A stretch of 64,000 nucleotides of DNA, taken from NCBI GenBank assembly GCA_964483155.1, contig CAZAAC010000006.1:1-64000 (forward strand), in the 5' to 3' direction. Position numbers and translations under genes: made by a program. Below, one piece after another: positions 54,387-62,563 of this stretch; the stretch's first letter is position 1, and every line of letters starts with the position of its first letter. The notes below the pieces were generated by a model. It was given only the letters and a program-made list of their open reading frames with translations. It was not told where the DNA came from and ran no database searches. The stretch comes from JAAYYM01 sp964483155. Its GTDB lineage: Bacteria > Bacillota > Clostridia > Lachnospirales > Lachnospiraceae.

Positions 54387-54764
54387 TTATTGTAGTGCTA
54401 TTGCTTCCATTTCGATTAAAACATCCTTTGGCAATCGTGCCACCTCCACACAGCTCCTCGCTGGGAAATCGCCCACGAAAAATCCCGCATACACCTCATT
54501 GATCTTTGAAAAATCATCCATGTTTTTAATAAATACTGTTGTTTTAATTACCTGGCTCATACTGCTGCCCTGTGATTCCAACAGATTTTTAACATTTGTC
54601 AATGTCTGCCGTGCCTGCTCTTCTATCCCTACTGCAATCTCGCCTGTTTCAGGTATAATCGGTATCATGCCGGATGTATATATCATTCCATTTACTGCAA
54701 TTGCCTGTGAATAAGGTCCGATTGCTGCCGGTGCTTTATCTGTACTAATGCTTTTCTTTGTCAT
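54387..54764 (-). CDS. ridA: RidA family 2-iminobutanoate/2-iminopropanoate deaminase
   Basis: A 125-residue protein of standard length. APAAIGPYSQAIAVNGMIYT at the N-terminus, QARQTLTNVKNLLESQGSSM in the middle and FPARSCVEVARLPKDVLIEM at the C-terminus are the RidA signature blocks; the arginine in ARSCVEV-region binds the substrate carboxylate. It hydrolyses reactive enamines and imines from PLP enzymes. AAAGGA precedes the ATG. Confidence 0.93.
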   Translation of the reverse strand: MTKKSISTDKAPAAIGPYSQAIAVNGMIYTSGMIPIIPETGEIAVGIEEQARQTLTNVKNLLESQGSSMSQVIKTTVFIKNMDDFSKINEVYAGFFVGDFPARSCVEVARLPKDVLIEMEAIALQ

Positions 54765-54838
54765 TTGACCTTTTCCTTTCCGCTACTCTGATTACAATCT
54801 ATATTATAATATAATTGTGGTTTGAAGTCTATGCAATT

Positions 54839-55684
54839 TTATCCTATTTTACAAATCGCTTTCTCTGTAATTTCTATCTGTCCCTCTTTCAAAAGCTTCC
54901 CTACTGCTCTCTTAAATGCTGCCTTGCTCAATCCAAACTCTTTTTTAATCACTTCCGGATCTGCTTTGTCTGTAAAGGGAAGTTTTCCATCGAAGCTTTC
55001 GATTACCTGCATCACCATCACCGCATCAATATCCATTTGCTGAAATGCCTTCTCACGTATACTCAAATCAGCTCTTCCGTCCTCTTTCAGCTTTGTAATC
55101 CTTCCTTCTATGATAGAACCTATCTTTATATCTCCATAACATTCTTTTTTCGGTATCAATGCAGAATAACGGTCATCAATCGCAACAAAGGCACCAAACT
55201 CGTCACTTGTCTGATAAATACGGCCTTTTACTTTCTCTCCGGCCTGATAAGGAACCTTTGCCTCTAAATACTCGTATACATTCATAGTTGCACATAAACG
55301 GTTACTTTTATCAATATACAAAGCTACCAGGCATTCCTCGCCGGGATGCACTTTTTTCGTCTGCTGCTTATAGGGCAGTAACAAATCCTTCTCTAATCCC
55401 CAATCTAAAAATGCACCGATCTCTCCCACTTCGATAACCTTCAATAAAGCAACCTCGCCTAATTTAATCTTTGGCTCATTTGTTGTTGCGATCAGGCGAT
55501 CCTTAGAATCTCTATAAAGAAAGACTTCTATTGTGTCATCTACATTTTTATCCTGTGGCACCTGCTTGAGCGGAAGCAAAACCAGCTTATCCTCCTGCAT
55601 GTTGTCAGTTTCTTCAGCAAGATATACTCCAAACTCCACTTTTTTTACAATGACTAATGTCTGCTTTTCTCCCAGTTTAAACAT
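54839..55684 (-). CDS. cvfB: CvfB-like S1 RNA-binding protein
   Basis: A 281-residue protein with repeated S1/OB-like segments: GEKQTLVIVKKVEFGVYLAE, LLKVIEVGEIGAFLDWGLEK, VKGRIYQTSDEFGAFVAIDD and a fourth ending near residue 210. A winged-helix end follows (GLSKAAFKRAVGKLLKEGQI). This order matches CvfB/YitL proteins of Firmicutes, which bind RNA and affect virulence gene expression in Staphylococcus. GGAAAGGAAACT before the ATG. It follows the thioesterase gene by 35 bases. Confidence 0.9.
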   Translation of the reverse strand: MFKLGEKQTLVIVKKVEFGVYLAEETDNMQEDKLVLLPLKQVPQDKNVDDTIEVFLYRDSKDRLIATTNEPKIKLGEVALLKVIEVGEIGAFLDWGLEKDLLLPYKQQTKKVHPGEECLVALYIDKSNRLCATMNVYEYLEAKVPYQAGEKVKGRIYQTSDEFGAFVAIDDRYSALIPKKECYGDIKIGSIIEGRITKLKEDGRADLSIREKAFQQMDIDAVMVMQVIESFDGKLPFTDKADPEVIKKEFGLSKAAFKRAVGKLLKEGQIEITEKAICKIG

Positions 55685-55719
55685 AGTTTCCTTTCCGACC
55701 GCAGTGTATGTCCACTACG

Positions 55720-56421
55720 CTATTCACATTCGATGATTGCATATGGTGCATCGTTTTCATCACATAATGCAACGATAAATTTTCCGTTCTCTTCAAATAA
55801 AATCGGTTTTAATAAATCAGAAAGTACTGCCGATTTCTTATATTCTGCTCTTACCTGCTTTATTTCATCATGCTTCGGTAGCAATCGCAATGCCATCTTT
55901 ATATATTGCTCATTGTTTACATGCAGATTTGTGTCTAAATGATGTTCCTGCACTTTAATTGGCTTTAAGGCTTTTCCGTTTTCCGGTAGCTTTATCTTGC
56001 GTGGTGCATATTCCATATCGAGCTTTGGGCTCAACACATATCCTTGTATCTCCCGCTCGCCAAGTCTCGCAAATCTGCCACTAGATGTGTCCAGATATGC
56101 CCAGACAGAATTCGCATATGCTATCATCTGACCCGCAGCATCCTTCATAACAAAATTTCTACATCCGATAAAACCCTGAAATTCATATGGCCATGTACCT
56201 ATCGTGACCTGTTCTCCCAGCTTCGGGTATCTATCTACGACGATCTGCCAGGAAGACAGCACCCACACACGATCAACAGATACTAAATAATCAATTCCCA
56301 ATCCAATGTCTTCAGAGTGAAATGTCGAACAGTCTTGAAAATAATTTATGATTCCTTCTAATGTAAGGTATTGGCTGCTATCGACTTCACTATATCTGAT
56401 TCTGCTCTCAAAATTGTACAT
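55720..56421 (-). CDS. Acyl-ACP thioesterase (FatA/FatB-like double hot-dog)
   Basis: A 233-residue protein. FESRIRYSEVDSSQYLTLEG and INYFQDCSTFHSEDIG start the first hot-dog domain. The second contains HHLDTNLHVNNEQYIKMAL, where the N-x-H-V-N catalytic asparagine/histidine pattern of acyl-ACP thioesterases is clear. It releases fatty acids from ACP and may set chain length of membrane or secreted lipids. GGAATGAGAAAATG gives a modest ribosome site. It has its own promoter with a palindrome between -35 and -10. Confidence 0.9.
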   Translation of the reverse strand: MYNFESRIRYSEVDSSQYLTLEGIINYFQDCSTFHSEDIGLGIDYLVSVDRVWVLSSWQIVVDRYPKLGEQVTIGTWPYEFQGFIGCRNFVMKDAAGQMIAYANSVWAYLDTSSGRFARLGEREIQGYVLSPKLDMEYAPRKIKLPENGKALKPIKVQEHHLDTNLHVNNEQYIKMALRLLPKHDEIKQVRAEYKKSAVLSDLLKPILFEENGKFIVALCDENDAPYAIIECE

Positions 56422-56444
56422 TTTCTCATTCCTTTTCTCATTGC

Positions 56445-56474
56445 ATTATAACACTCCTCTCGAGAGCTCGTCAA
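56445..56474 (-). promoter_or_regulatory. Promoter of the thioesterase gene with palindromic spacer
   Basis: Minus-strand TTGACG (56469-56474), 18 bases, TATAAT (56445-56450). The spacer holds a perfect ten-base palindrome CTCTCGAGAG at 56457-56466, a likely operator position. Confidence 0.6.
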
Positions 56475-56509
56475 ATGCCGCTTTTTTTATGAATTATTTT
56501 CCAAAACGA

Positions 56510-56538
56510 TTGAAAGGTGGCGGTGTAAATGCTAAAAT
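56510..56538 (+). promoter_or_regulatory. Promoter of the chemotaxis transducer gene
   Basis: TTGAAA (56510-56515), 17 bases, TAAAAT (56533-56538), 47 bases before the GTG start. No sigma-D match is seen here, unlike yjfB. Confidence 0.5.
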
Positions 56539-56585
56539 ATTTAGGTAACAATCTAACATTTTCTGGATTTTAAGGAGGATTTGTT

Positions 56586-58082
56586 GTGAATAAGAAAAGT
56601 TATTTTAATACATTGAGTGAAAAGGCACAAATCAATTTTATTGTTATGTTTTTCCATGGTATTATTGATATTCTTATGATTATGGCGTATGTTGTCGAAG
56701 TGTTAAAAGGTCTTCGTTCCATTCCTTATTTACTGGTCATTATTTTACTGGGATTGGTTCCTGTGATACTTGAGTACTTAGCTTATTCCAAAAACAATGA
56801 AACAAAAGCCATCCAGCATTTAGCCGGTACCGGCTACTCTATCCTCTATGTCTTCATCCTTTTTACAACAGTAAATTCATTGGCTTTTACCTATGCTATT
56901 CCGATGCTGATCGTAACCACTCTTTTCCCAGATTTGTACTATAGTATTGCCATCTGCGGTGGAAGTGTTCTCGTTAACATCATTCAGATTGTATATAAAT
57001 ATAATACGATCGGATTTTCTGGCGATGATATGCAAAAAGCAGAAATTCAAATTCTCGTTATGACATTGATTGCGCTCTACACCTATTTATCTACCATGAC
57101 TTTACGGAAAATCAGTTTTCAGAAATTAGAACGCCTAAATTTGGAAAAGGAACATATTTCTTCTCTTTTAGATACCATTATTCGTGTGTCTGGTAATCTG
57201 ATTGATGGTATTTCACAGGTTTCCGAGCAGATTGTCCATCTGGAAGCCTCAATTATAGAAACCAGTACCTCTATGAAAGAAGTTTCTTCTGGAACAAACG
57301 ATGCTGCCGAATCGATTCAGGACCAGATTATACAAACCGAAGAAATACAGCATTACGTCGAAAAGGTTACTTCTGTTTCCAAAACAATCTCAGAGGATAC
57401 TGAGCTTACAAAATCGGAAATCCAGCTTGCGCAAAGTAATATGGACCAACTGGTTACACAGGTTTCAGATTCTGAAGCCGCGAGTAAAGCAGTTGTGGAT
57501 GAATTGAATAGCTTAAATGAATATACTGATCAGATGCATTCCATCATTGATATGATTACGAAAGTGACCAATCAGACCAGTATGTTGTCACTTAATGCAA
57601 GTATCGAAGCGGCAAGAGCTGGTGATGCTGGCCGAGGTTTTGCGGTTGTTGCAACAGAAATTTCTAACCTTGCTAACCAGACGAAAGGTGCTACTGGCAA
57701 CATCACAACTATCATTGGCAATATTTCAAGCGAATTAGCAAATGTGATTGCATCCATTGATAAATTAATCAGTAGCAATCAGTTACAAAATCAAGCTGCT
57801 GCTATTACTGCTTCCAGTTTCGAAAAAATTACAGGTGCTGCTACCAGTGTAGAAAGCCAGTCGCAGCTGTTAACCAGCGTTGTGAAAGAATTAAAAGAAG
57901 CAAATTCTCATATCATCGAGAATATCCAGACCATCTCTTCTGTAACAGAAGAAGTGTCTGCTCATTCTAATGAAACCTATAATATCAGCAATGAAAACAA
58001 GTTAATCGTAGAAAAAGTAACTTCCCTGGTAAATTCCTTAAACCAAAATGCACAGGAGTTAAAAAACACGCATTTGAAATAA
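56586..58082 (+). CDS. Membrane methyl-accepting chemotaxis protein without periplasmic sensor domain
   Basis: A 498-residue protein starting at GTG with AAGGAGG upstream. About six membrane segments fill residues 15-175 with only short loops, so there is no classic ligand-binding domain. The rest is the MCP signalling coiled coil; [20 protein letters not shown] and [20 protein letters not shown] form the hairpin tip that contacts CheA/CheW. No HAMP domain is evident between membrane and coil. Sensing through the membrane part itself is an inference. It ends at a strong terminator and converges on a diguanylate cyclase. Confidence 0.92.
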   Translation: MNKKSYFNTLSEKAQINFIVMFFHGIIDILMIMAYVVEVLKGLRSIPYLLVIILLGLVPVILEYLAYSKNNETKAIQHLAGTGYSILYVFILFTTVNSLAFTYAIPMLIVTTLFPDLYYSIAICGGSVLVNIIQIVYKYNTIGFSGDDMQKAEIQILVMTLIALYTYLSTMTLRKISFQKLERLNLEKEHISSLLDTIIRVSGNLIDGISQVSEQIVHLEASIIETSTSMKEVSSGTNDAAESIQDQIIQTEEIQHYVEKVTSVSKTISEDTELTKSEIQLAQSNMDQLVTQVSDSEAASKAVVDELNSLNEYTDQMHSIIDMITKVTNQTSMLSLNASIEAARAGDAGRGFAVVATEISNLANQTKGATGNITTIIGNISSELANVIASIDKLISSNQLQNQAAAITASSFEKITGAATSVESQSQLLTSVVKELKEANSHIIENIQTISSVTEEVSAHSNETYNISNENKLIVEKVTSLVNSLNQNAQELKNTHLK

Positions 58083-58112
58083 GAATAGCACTGCGCTATT
58101 CTTATTTTTTCA
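58081..58112 (+). terminator. Terminator between the MCP and diguanylate cyclase genes
   Basis: Stem AAGAATAGC / GCTATTCTT (58081-58089 and 58095-58103) with a five-base loop and then ATTTTTTC on the plus strand. The stem overlaps the last base of the MCP stop and reaches the cyclase stop; it may work weakly in the other direction. Confidence 0.85.
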
Positions 58113-59247
58113 TTGCTCCCTCATAAAATTTCATATTCTTTTTTCCCGTTTTCTTTACTTCATACATTGCGGCATCGGCACACTTGATTAATTGTTTTGC
58201 TGTCATCGCATTGTCTGGGTAGATTGCGCCTCCAATGCTGGCACTTATCGTGATTTCTTTGTTATCATAGACCACTTTTTGGCAGATTGCTTCTAGTAGT
58301 CGGAAACCAAATCTACTCTTTTTTGTTTCATTGCTAACCGGTGACTTAACTACTACAAATTCATCTCCACCTACTCTTGCAACAATATCGGTATCTCTGA
58401 TTACTTTTTTTAAGGATGTTACAACTGCTTTTAGTGCAAAATCGCCAACGCTATGCCCAAATGTGTCATTGATCTGTTTCAACCCATCCAGGTCAATAAA
58501 AAACAGAGCCACTTTATAATGGTAGGTTTGTGCTAATCCAATACAATTATCTAAATATTGCTCAAAATATAAACGACTATAGGCTCCCGTTAATGCATCC
58601 TTTTGCGCTATTTTCTTATTTTCCAGACTCTCTTTGGCCAAACGCTCCTGCGTCCTTAATATGTGTAACATCGTTCTTGGAACCTGATACATTAATACGC
58701 CTGATAGTATTAAATAGCTCGTGCGATAAAACTGCCCCAAGGGATCTGCAGATACTATTTTACTCACGATATCGGGATCAAAACTTTTATAGAAATATAG
58801 ATACAATCCATCCATACAGACAATCGAAAAAAAGGTTGCCCATACAATTAGCATTTTGTCCATTCTCAAGGAGGCCAAAAATATAACGACTGTGTAAAGC
58901 ATAATTGCTGCTGTCGTCACTGGTGCAAGAGGCGAAATAAAGTAGCCATCCAAAAAATTATAGAGTGATAAACTCATTATATTGACTGTAACCATTACAT
59001 ACCCATTCCAGGGTATGTATTTCTTTTTCACAATAAACACTGTAATCCCTGCATTATAGAGCAAATTCACCAGCGACAACATCATTCCATATTTTCCAAC
59101 TTCAGTACCTTGTACGAAATATACAATCGTGCTTAAAAATAAAATAATCCCATATAAAAACCAATGGAGCTGCCAATGAATTTTTTCAATTCGAACAGAC
59201 TCTTCTTGAAATATTTCTGCGTATTGATGGTGATTGCTTCTCATCAT
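58102..59247 (-). CDS. Diguanylate cyclase with membrane sensor region
   Basis: A 381-residue protein. About six membrane segments in residues 25-195, then a GGDEF domain: FIDLDGLKQINDTFGHSVGD and VARVGGDEFVVV. The A-site GGDEF is intact, and RDTD lies exactly five residues before it, a canonical RxxD inhibitory site, so the enzyme should make c-di-GMP and be product-inhibited. GGAGG precedes two adjacent ATGs (59247, 59244). It converges with the chemotaxis transducer, linking this stretch to motility control. Confidence 0.93.
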   Translation of the reverse strand: MMRSNHHQYAEIFQEESVRIEKIHWQLHWFLYGIILFLSTIVYFVQGTEVGKYGMMLSLVNLLYNAGITVFIVKKKYIPWNGYVMVTVNIMSLSLYNFLDGYFISPLAPVTTAAIMLYTVVIFLASLRMDKMLIVWATFFSIVCMDGLYLYFYKSFDPDIVSKIVSADPLGQFYRTSYLILSGVLMYQVPRTMLHILRTQERLAKESLENKKIAQKDALTGAYSRLYFEQYLDNCIGLAQTYHYKVALFFIDLDGLKQINDTFGHSVGDFALKAVVTSLKKVIRDTDIVARVGGDEFVVVKSPVSNETKKSRFGFRLLEAICQKVVYDNKEITISASIGGAIYPDNAMTAKQLIKCADAAMYEVKKTGKKNMKFYEGAMKK

Positions 59248-59304
59248 ATAGGCTACCTCCTTTTTATTAAATTTATTGATTTGTACACCTTTATTGTAGC
59301 ACTT

Positions 59305-59933
59305 TTAATCCATATTCTCCATATTTTCTAAAATACAGACACCCTCTACTATATATCCATATGCTTCTAACTTTATTTTCTTCATATACGATAATTTTGC
59401 GTATTCTTTCATAGAAATTTTTGCATCAATATATTCTTCTGGATTTTCAATATGTATCATATCATCTCTGTCTGCAAGAACACAGGCTGCAAGGCACAAC
59501 ACCTTACATGCCTGTAATATTGCCTTTTCTCCAGAATATTTTTCTGCAAAAATATGATTATGAATACTCTTCGTACCAAGAATGTACATAGAAAACTCTT
59601 CCTTATCTGAATGGCCTTTACTAATAATACAAGATGCTGCACGTATGGTATCCCGTAAACAATCCTCATAAGAAATATCTCTACCACGATATGCAATCTC
59701 TTCCGCTGCAATCTTGCGGTAAGTTTCTTTTACTTCTGAAAAATCATCCATTGCATCTGTCAGTATTGCCACATCATACATCTGCTTGATTATTTCTAAT
59801 TCTTTGTCAACACCCAGAGGTATACCAGTAGTATGTGGAGCAAAAGCAGTCAATTTATCTCCTAAAATACAATTTACAATATTGTTTCTTCCCACACGCT
59901 CTTGTTCATCGAGAATGTATTTTTACTAAGCAT
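59305..59933 (-). pseudogene. AbiEii-like nucleotidyltransferase toxin remnant, N-terminal catalytic half deleted
   Basis: The readable 3' part (59305 to about 59895, 196 residues) contains CILGDKLTAFAPHTTGIPLG and KELEIIKQMYDVAILTDAMD with EEIAYRG further on. These match the C-terminal half of one branch of AbiEii/AbiGii toxins, known to me as ILGDKLTAFAPNTTGIPY-type. No GG-S/T or D-x-D nucleotidyltransferase motif precedes it. An ATG at 59933 with GGAGG six bases upstream opens 19 codons in another frame and stops at 59874. I infer that an internal deletion of about 150 codons joined the 5' end to the 3' part out of frame. Toxin function is probably lost. Confidence 0.7.
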
Positions 59934-60678
59934 GCGTATCCTCCGCCATAAGCTTTACTTTAGTATTTCTTTTTAAATATTCCTTCAATCTTTTCTCAGC
60001 ATTTCTACGTCTGGCATAACGAAATAGTTTACTCTCATCAATCGTGTATCTTGAAAATATCTCTTCATATATTTCAGAGTACTCGCTCTTTTCCACTAGC
60101 GTAAAAATTAATTTATTGCATACCATATCCACAAGAAGCTTTTCTATCGAAACAAGGTGTTCATTATCTTTATTCACAGGTGCTTCTGTTATTAAATTAG
60201 ATACAATAATTGTATTTTTTCCCGTATAAAGATTGAAAACATCTTCATTCGGTTTCAAAAGCACATTTCCATTGTACTTGTCTCGCAGGAATTCATATAC
60301 GGAATCCTCTAACATACTTTCAACTTCAATAAAGACAATATTATGTGCTATCTGATGATTCACAAAATAATTAAACTGAATAGCTTCCCATGCCTGAAAT
60401 TTCATCATAGGATATTCCTCAGACAATTGTATTACAACTTTACTCATATACTCTGAAGGTTGATATGCATAATTTTTTAAATTTTGATTTTCTACTAATG
60501 AACAGTATTGATTTCTTCCTACCCTTGCAATCAGCCCAGCATCAATTAATTGTCTTACAAGCCATGAAGCTGATGAATCTTTAATTTCAATGCTGAAATC
60601 ACGAACAATTTTCACAATTTCTTCTTTAGTCACACATTGCTTATCCGGTATCGCATATACAATTTTTTTATAATCCAT
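59926..60678 (-). CDS. AbiEi-like (DUF6577-type) antitoxin / transcriptional regulator
   Basis: A 250-residue protein. The N-terminal winged helix (CVTKEEIVKIVRDFSIEIKD, SASWLVRQLIDAGLIARVGR) leads into FQAWEAIQFNYFVNHQIAHN, VFIEVESMLEDSVYEFLRDK and VSIEKLLVDMVCNKL, the layout of AbiEi antitoxins, which repress their own promoter and counter AbiEii. GAGGTG lies before the ATG. The gene overlaps the vestigial toxin start by eight bases. Two direct repeats flank its promoter. It looks intact although the toxin partner is not. Confidence 0.75.
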   Translation of the reverse strand: MDYKKIVYAIPDKQCVTKEEIVKIVRDFSIEIKDSSASWLVRQLIDAGLIARVGRNQYCSLVENQNLKNYAYQPSEYMSKVVIQLSEEYPMMKFQAWEAIQFNYFVNHQIAHNIVFIEVESMLEDSVYEFLRDKYNGNVLLKPNEDVFNLYTGKNTIIVSNLITEAPVNKDNEHLVSIEKLLVDMVCNKLIFTLVEKSEYSEIYEEIFSRYTIDESKLFRYARRRNAEKRLKEYLKRNTKVKLMAEDTHA

Positions 60679-60692
60679 TATCTATCACCTCA

Positions 60693-60793
60693 TTCGTTTT
60701 CGGCATTTTTTTGTTTATTGCCTATATTTAATATTATACTAGGCTAGCTGTAACTAATCAACTTCGTTTTCGGCAATTTTTTAATTATTTGCC
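60693..60793. repeat. Two direct repeats with inverted GGCA/TGCC ends, candidate operators of the antitoxin gene
   Basis: Copy A (60693-60722) and copy B (60763-60793) both begin TTCGTTTTCGGCA, then a run of six or seven T, and end TTATTTGCC or TTTATTGCC. Each has GGCA...TGCC symmetry around an AT-rich centre. Copy B also lies inside a larger palindrome with arms AATCAACTTC (60756-60765) and GAAGTTGATT (60800-60809). They flank the promoter at 60733-60761. Confidence 0.7.
60733..60761 (-). promoter_or_regulatory. Promoter of the AbiEi-like gene
   Basis: Minus-strand TTGATT (60756-60761), 17 bases, TATAAT (60733-60738). The -35 is part of the large palindrome surrounding repeat copy B, so protein bound there would block RNA polymerase. 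Repeat copy A lies just downstream of the -10. Confidence 0.7.
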
Positions 60794-60900
60794 AAAAATG
60801 AAGTTGATTATATCTTTCTTCATTCGAAACACGTCTGTTGTCACAAACAGCAAAGTAGGTACTGCATCTAGAGACTATTATCAGAGGCTATAATTTGGTA

Positions 60901-60929
60901 TTGATATCAGAACATTTGTTTGCTATACT
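60901..60929 (+). promoter_or_regulatory. SOS-type promoter with LexA box for the Y-family polymerase operon
   Basis: TTGATA (60901-60906), 17 bases, TATACT (60924-60929). Inside the spacer, GAACATTTGTTT (60910-60921) matches the Firmicute LexA/DinR box GAAC-N4-GTTC at seven of eight fixed positions. The ATG of the polymerase is at 60967. Confidence 0.72.
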
Positions 60930-60966
60930 TTTTATAGATCCACAATCCAGACACTGGAGGTATCCT

Positions 60967-62235
60967 ATGGGAAGTAAAATATATCTATGTATTGATTTAA
61001 AATCATTTTATGCTTCCGTAGAATGTGCTGAACGGAAGCTCGATCCAATGACTACTAATTTAGTCGTCGCTGATCCTGAACGAGCGAAGGGCACTATCTG
61101 TCTCGCTATCTCACCTTCCATGAAAGCGCTTGGTGTGAAAAACCGTTGTCGTGTATTTGAGATTCCGGCAAATTTAAATTATATTATGGCTCCACCACGT
61201 ATGCAGCTCTATATCAATTACTCTGCCGAAATTTACGGGATTTATCTGAAATACATTTCAAAGGAGGATATTCACGTTTATTCCATCGATGAGGCTTTTA
61301 TTGATGTGACTGATTACCTGGACCTTTATAAAATGTCTGCCAAAGAACTTGCCATCACTATGATGAATCGCATCAAGGATACACTGGGCATCACTGCAAC
61401 CTGTGGTATCGGAACAAACCTATATCTCGCAAAAATTGCACTGGATATCACGGCAAAACATGTTTCCGATCATATTGGTTATTTAGATGAAGCTCTCTAC
61501 CAACAGATGCTCTGGCACCACCAGCCATTAACCGACTTTTGGAGAATCGGTCGTGGAACCGCAAAACGTCTTTCTTCTAATGGCATGATAGATATGTATG
61601 ATATTGCCCATGCTGATGAAAAGACTCTTTACAGGATTTTTGGCATTGATGCAGAATATTTAATTGACCATGCCTGGGGTAGAGAGCCTACTACCATTTC
61701 GGAAATCAAAAATTATAAGGTGCAGACGCATTCCATTTCTAATGGTCAGGTTCTTTTTCGTGACTATAACTTTGATGAAGGTCTGCTCATTGTAAAAGAA
61801 ATGGTTGATCTCATGTGCCTCGACCTTGTTGATAAAGGACTCGTCACCCATTCTTTGTCACTTTATGTCGGGTACTCTAAAGAAACCGCAGTCTCTTCCA
61901 GAGGAACTACGACAATGACTGTTACCACTAATTCAAATCGCATCATTACACGTCACTATGTCGAACTATATCAACGTGTCGTAAATAGAATTTCTCCTAT
62001 CCGCAGAATCAGTGTCTCTGCAAATGATGTGGTCGACGAAGTCTATGAACAGTATGATCTCTTTACGAATACTGCGGATTTAGAGCGAGATCGTAACCTA
62101 CAGCTTGCTGTTTTGAAAATCAAAGGGAAATATGGGAAAAATGCAATCTTACGTGGTATGAACTTTGAAGAAGGTGCTACCACAAGAGACAGAAACAGAC
62201 AGATCGGAGGACATAAAAGTGGCGTATCATCCTAA
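60967..62235 (+). CDS. Y-family DNA polymerase (UmuC/UvrX-like, error-prone repair)
   Basis: About 422 residues starting at an ATG with GGAGG six bases upstream. YLCIDLKSFYASVECAERKL holds the first catalytic aspartate and steric-gate region; VYSIDEAFIDVTDYLDLY holds the S-I-D-E pair; TCGIGTNLYLAKIALDITAK is the fingers/thumb helix; FWRIGRGTAKRL the HhH. The C-terminal little-finger region has GYSKETAVSSRG. This type (UvrX/YqjW) differs from DinB in its C-terminus and usually pairs with YolD. It performs translesion synthesis. A LexA box in the promoter agrees with damage induction. Confidence 0.93.
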   Translation: MGSKIYLCIDLKSFYASVECAERKLDPMTTNLVVADPERAKGTICLAISPSMKALGVKNRCRVFEIPANLNYIMAPPRMQLYINYSAEIYGIYLKYISKEDIHVYSIDEAFIDVTDYLDLYKMSAKELAITMMNRIKDTLGITATCGIGTNLYLAKIALDITAKHVSDHIGYLDEALYQQMLWHHQPLTDFWRIGRGTAKRLSSNGMIDMYDIAHADEKTLYRIFGIDAEYLIDHAWGREPTTISEIKNYKVQTHSISNGQVLFRDYNFDEGLLIVKEMVDLMCLDLVDKGLVTHSLSLYVGYSKETAVSSRGTTTMTVTTNSNRIITRHYVELYQRVVNRISPIRRISVSANDVVDEVYEQYDLFTNTADLERDRNLQLAVLKIKGKYGKNAILRGMNFEEGATTRDRNRQIGGHKSGVSS

Positions 62236-62563
62236 AACTGACAGAGCCAAGCTCTTTGCACCTTTTGATGCACTCAGAGGCTTACGAGAGGCTCTACGTG
62301 AAAAAGAACGAATCATTGTTCCTAAAATTGATTTATCCGAAGAAATGAAAGACGAATTAGACCGCAAATTAAATGAAGTTTCTCTTCGTGACATCATAAC
62401 CATCGTCTATTATGATCAGTCGGAGTATGTAAAACTGACAGGCATGGTTGCTAAGATTTCTCCAACCAGCCAAATCATTCAGATTGTAGATAAAAAGATA
62501 CTATTTAAGGATATTGTTGCTATTCAAGTTCAGGAAATTCATAGTCTTCATCATTTAAATTAG
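62219..62563 (+). CDS. YolD-like family protein
   Basis: A 114-residue protein starting at GTG (62219) with GGAGG eight bases upstream, overlapping the polymerase 3' end by 17 bases. RAKLFAPFDALRGLREAL near the N-terminus and a middle block LRDIITIVYYDQSEYVKLTG with IIQIVDKKILFKDIVAI match the YolD family, which accompanies UvrX/UmuC-type polymerases in Bacillus and its relatives and is thought to play a UmuD-like part. A longer frame from 62165 overlaps the polymerase more and lacks a ribosome site. Confidence 0.9.
   Translation: MAYHPKTDRAKLFAPFDALRGLREALREKERIIVPKIDLSEEMKDELDRKLNEVSLRDIITIVYYDQSEYVKLTGMVAKISPTSQIIQIVDKKILFKDIVAIQVQEIHSLHHLN

Noticed and set aside
60693..60793. CRISPR-like direct repeats
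   Set aside because: Only two copies, AT-rich with inverted ends, flanking a promoter and with no cas genes; they fit operators better.
62165..62218. Longer YolD start inside the polymerase gene
   Set aside because: No ribosome site; the GTG at 62219 follows GGAGG at eight bases and gives the normal YolD N-terminus.
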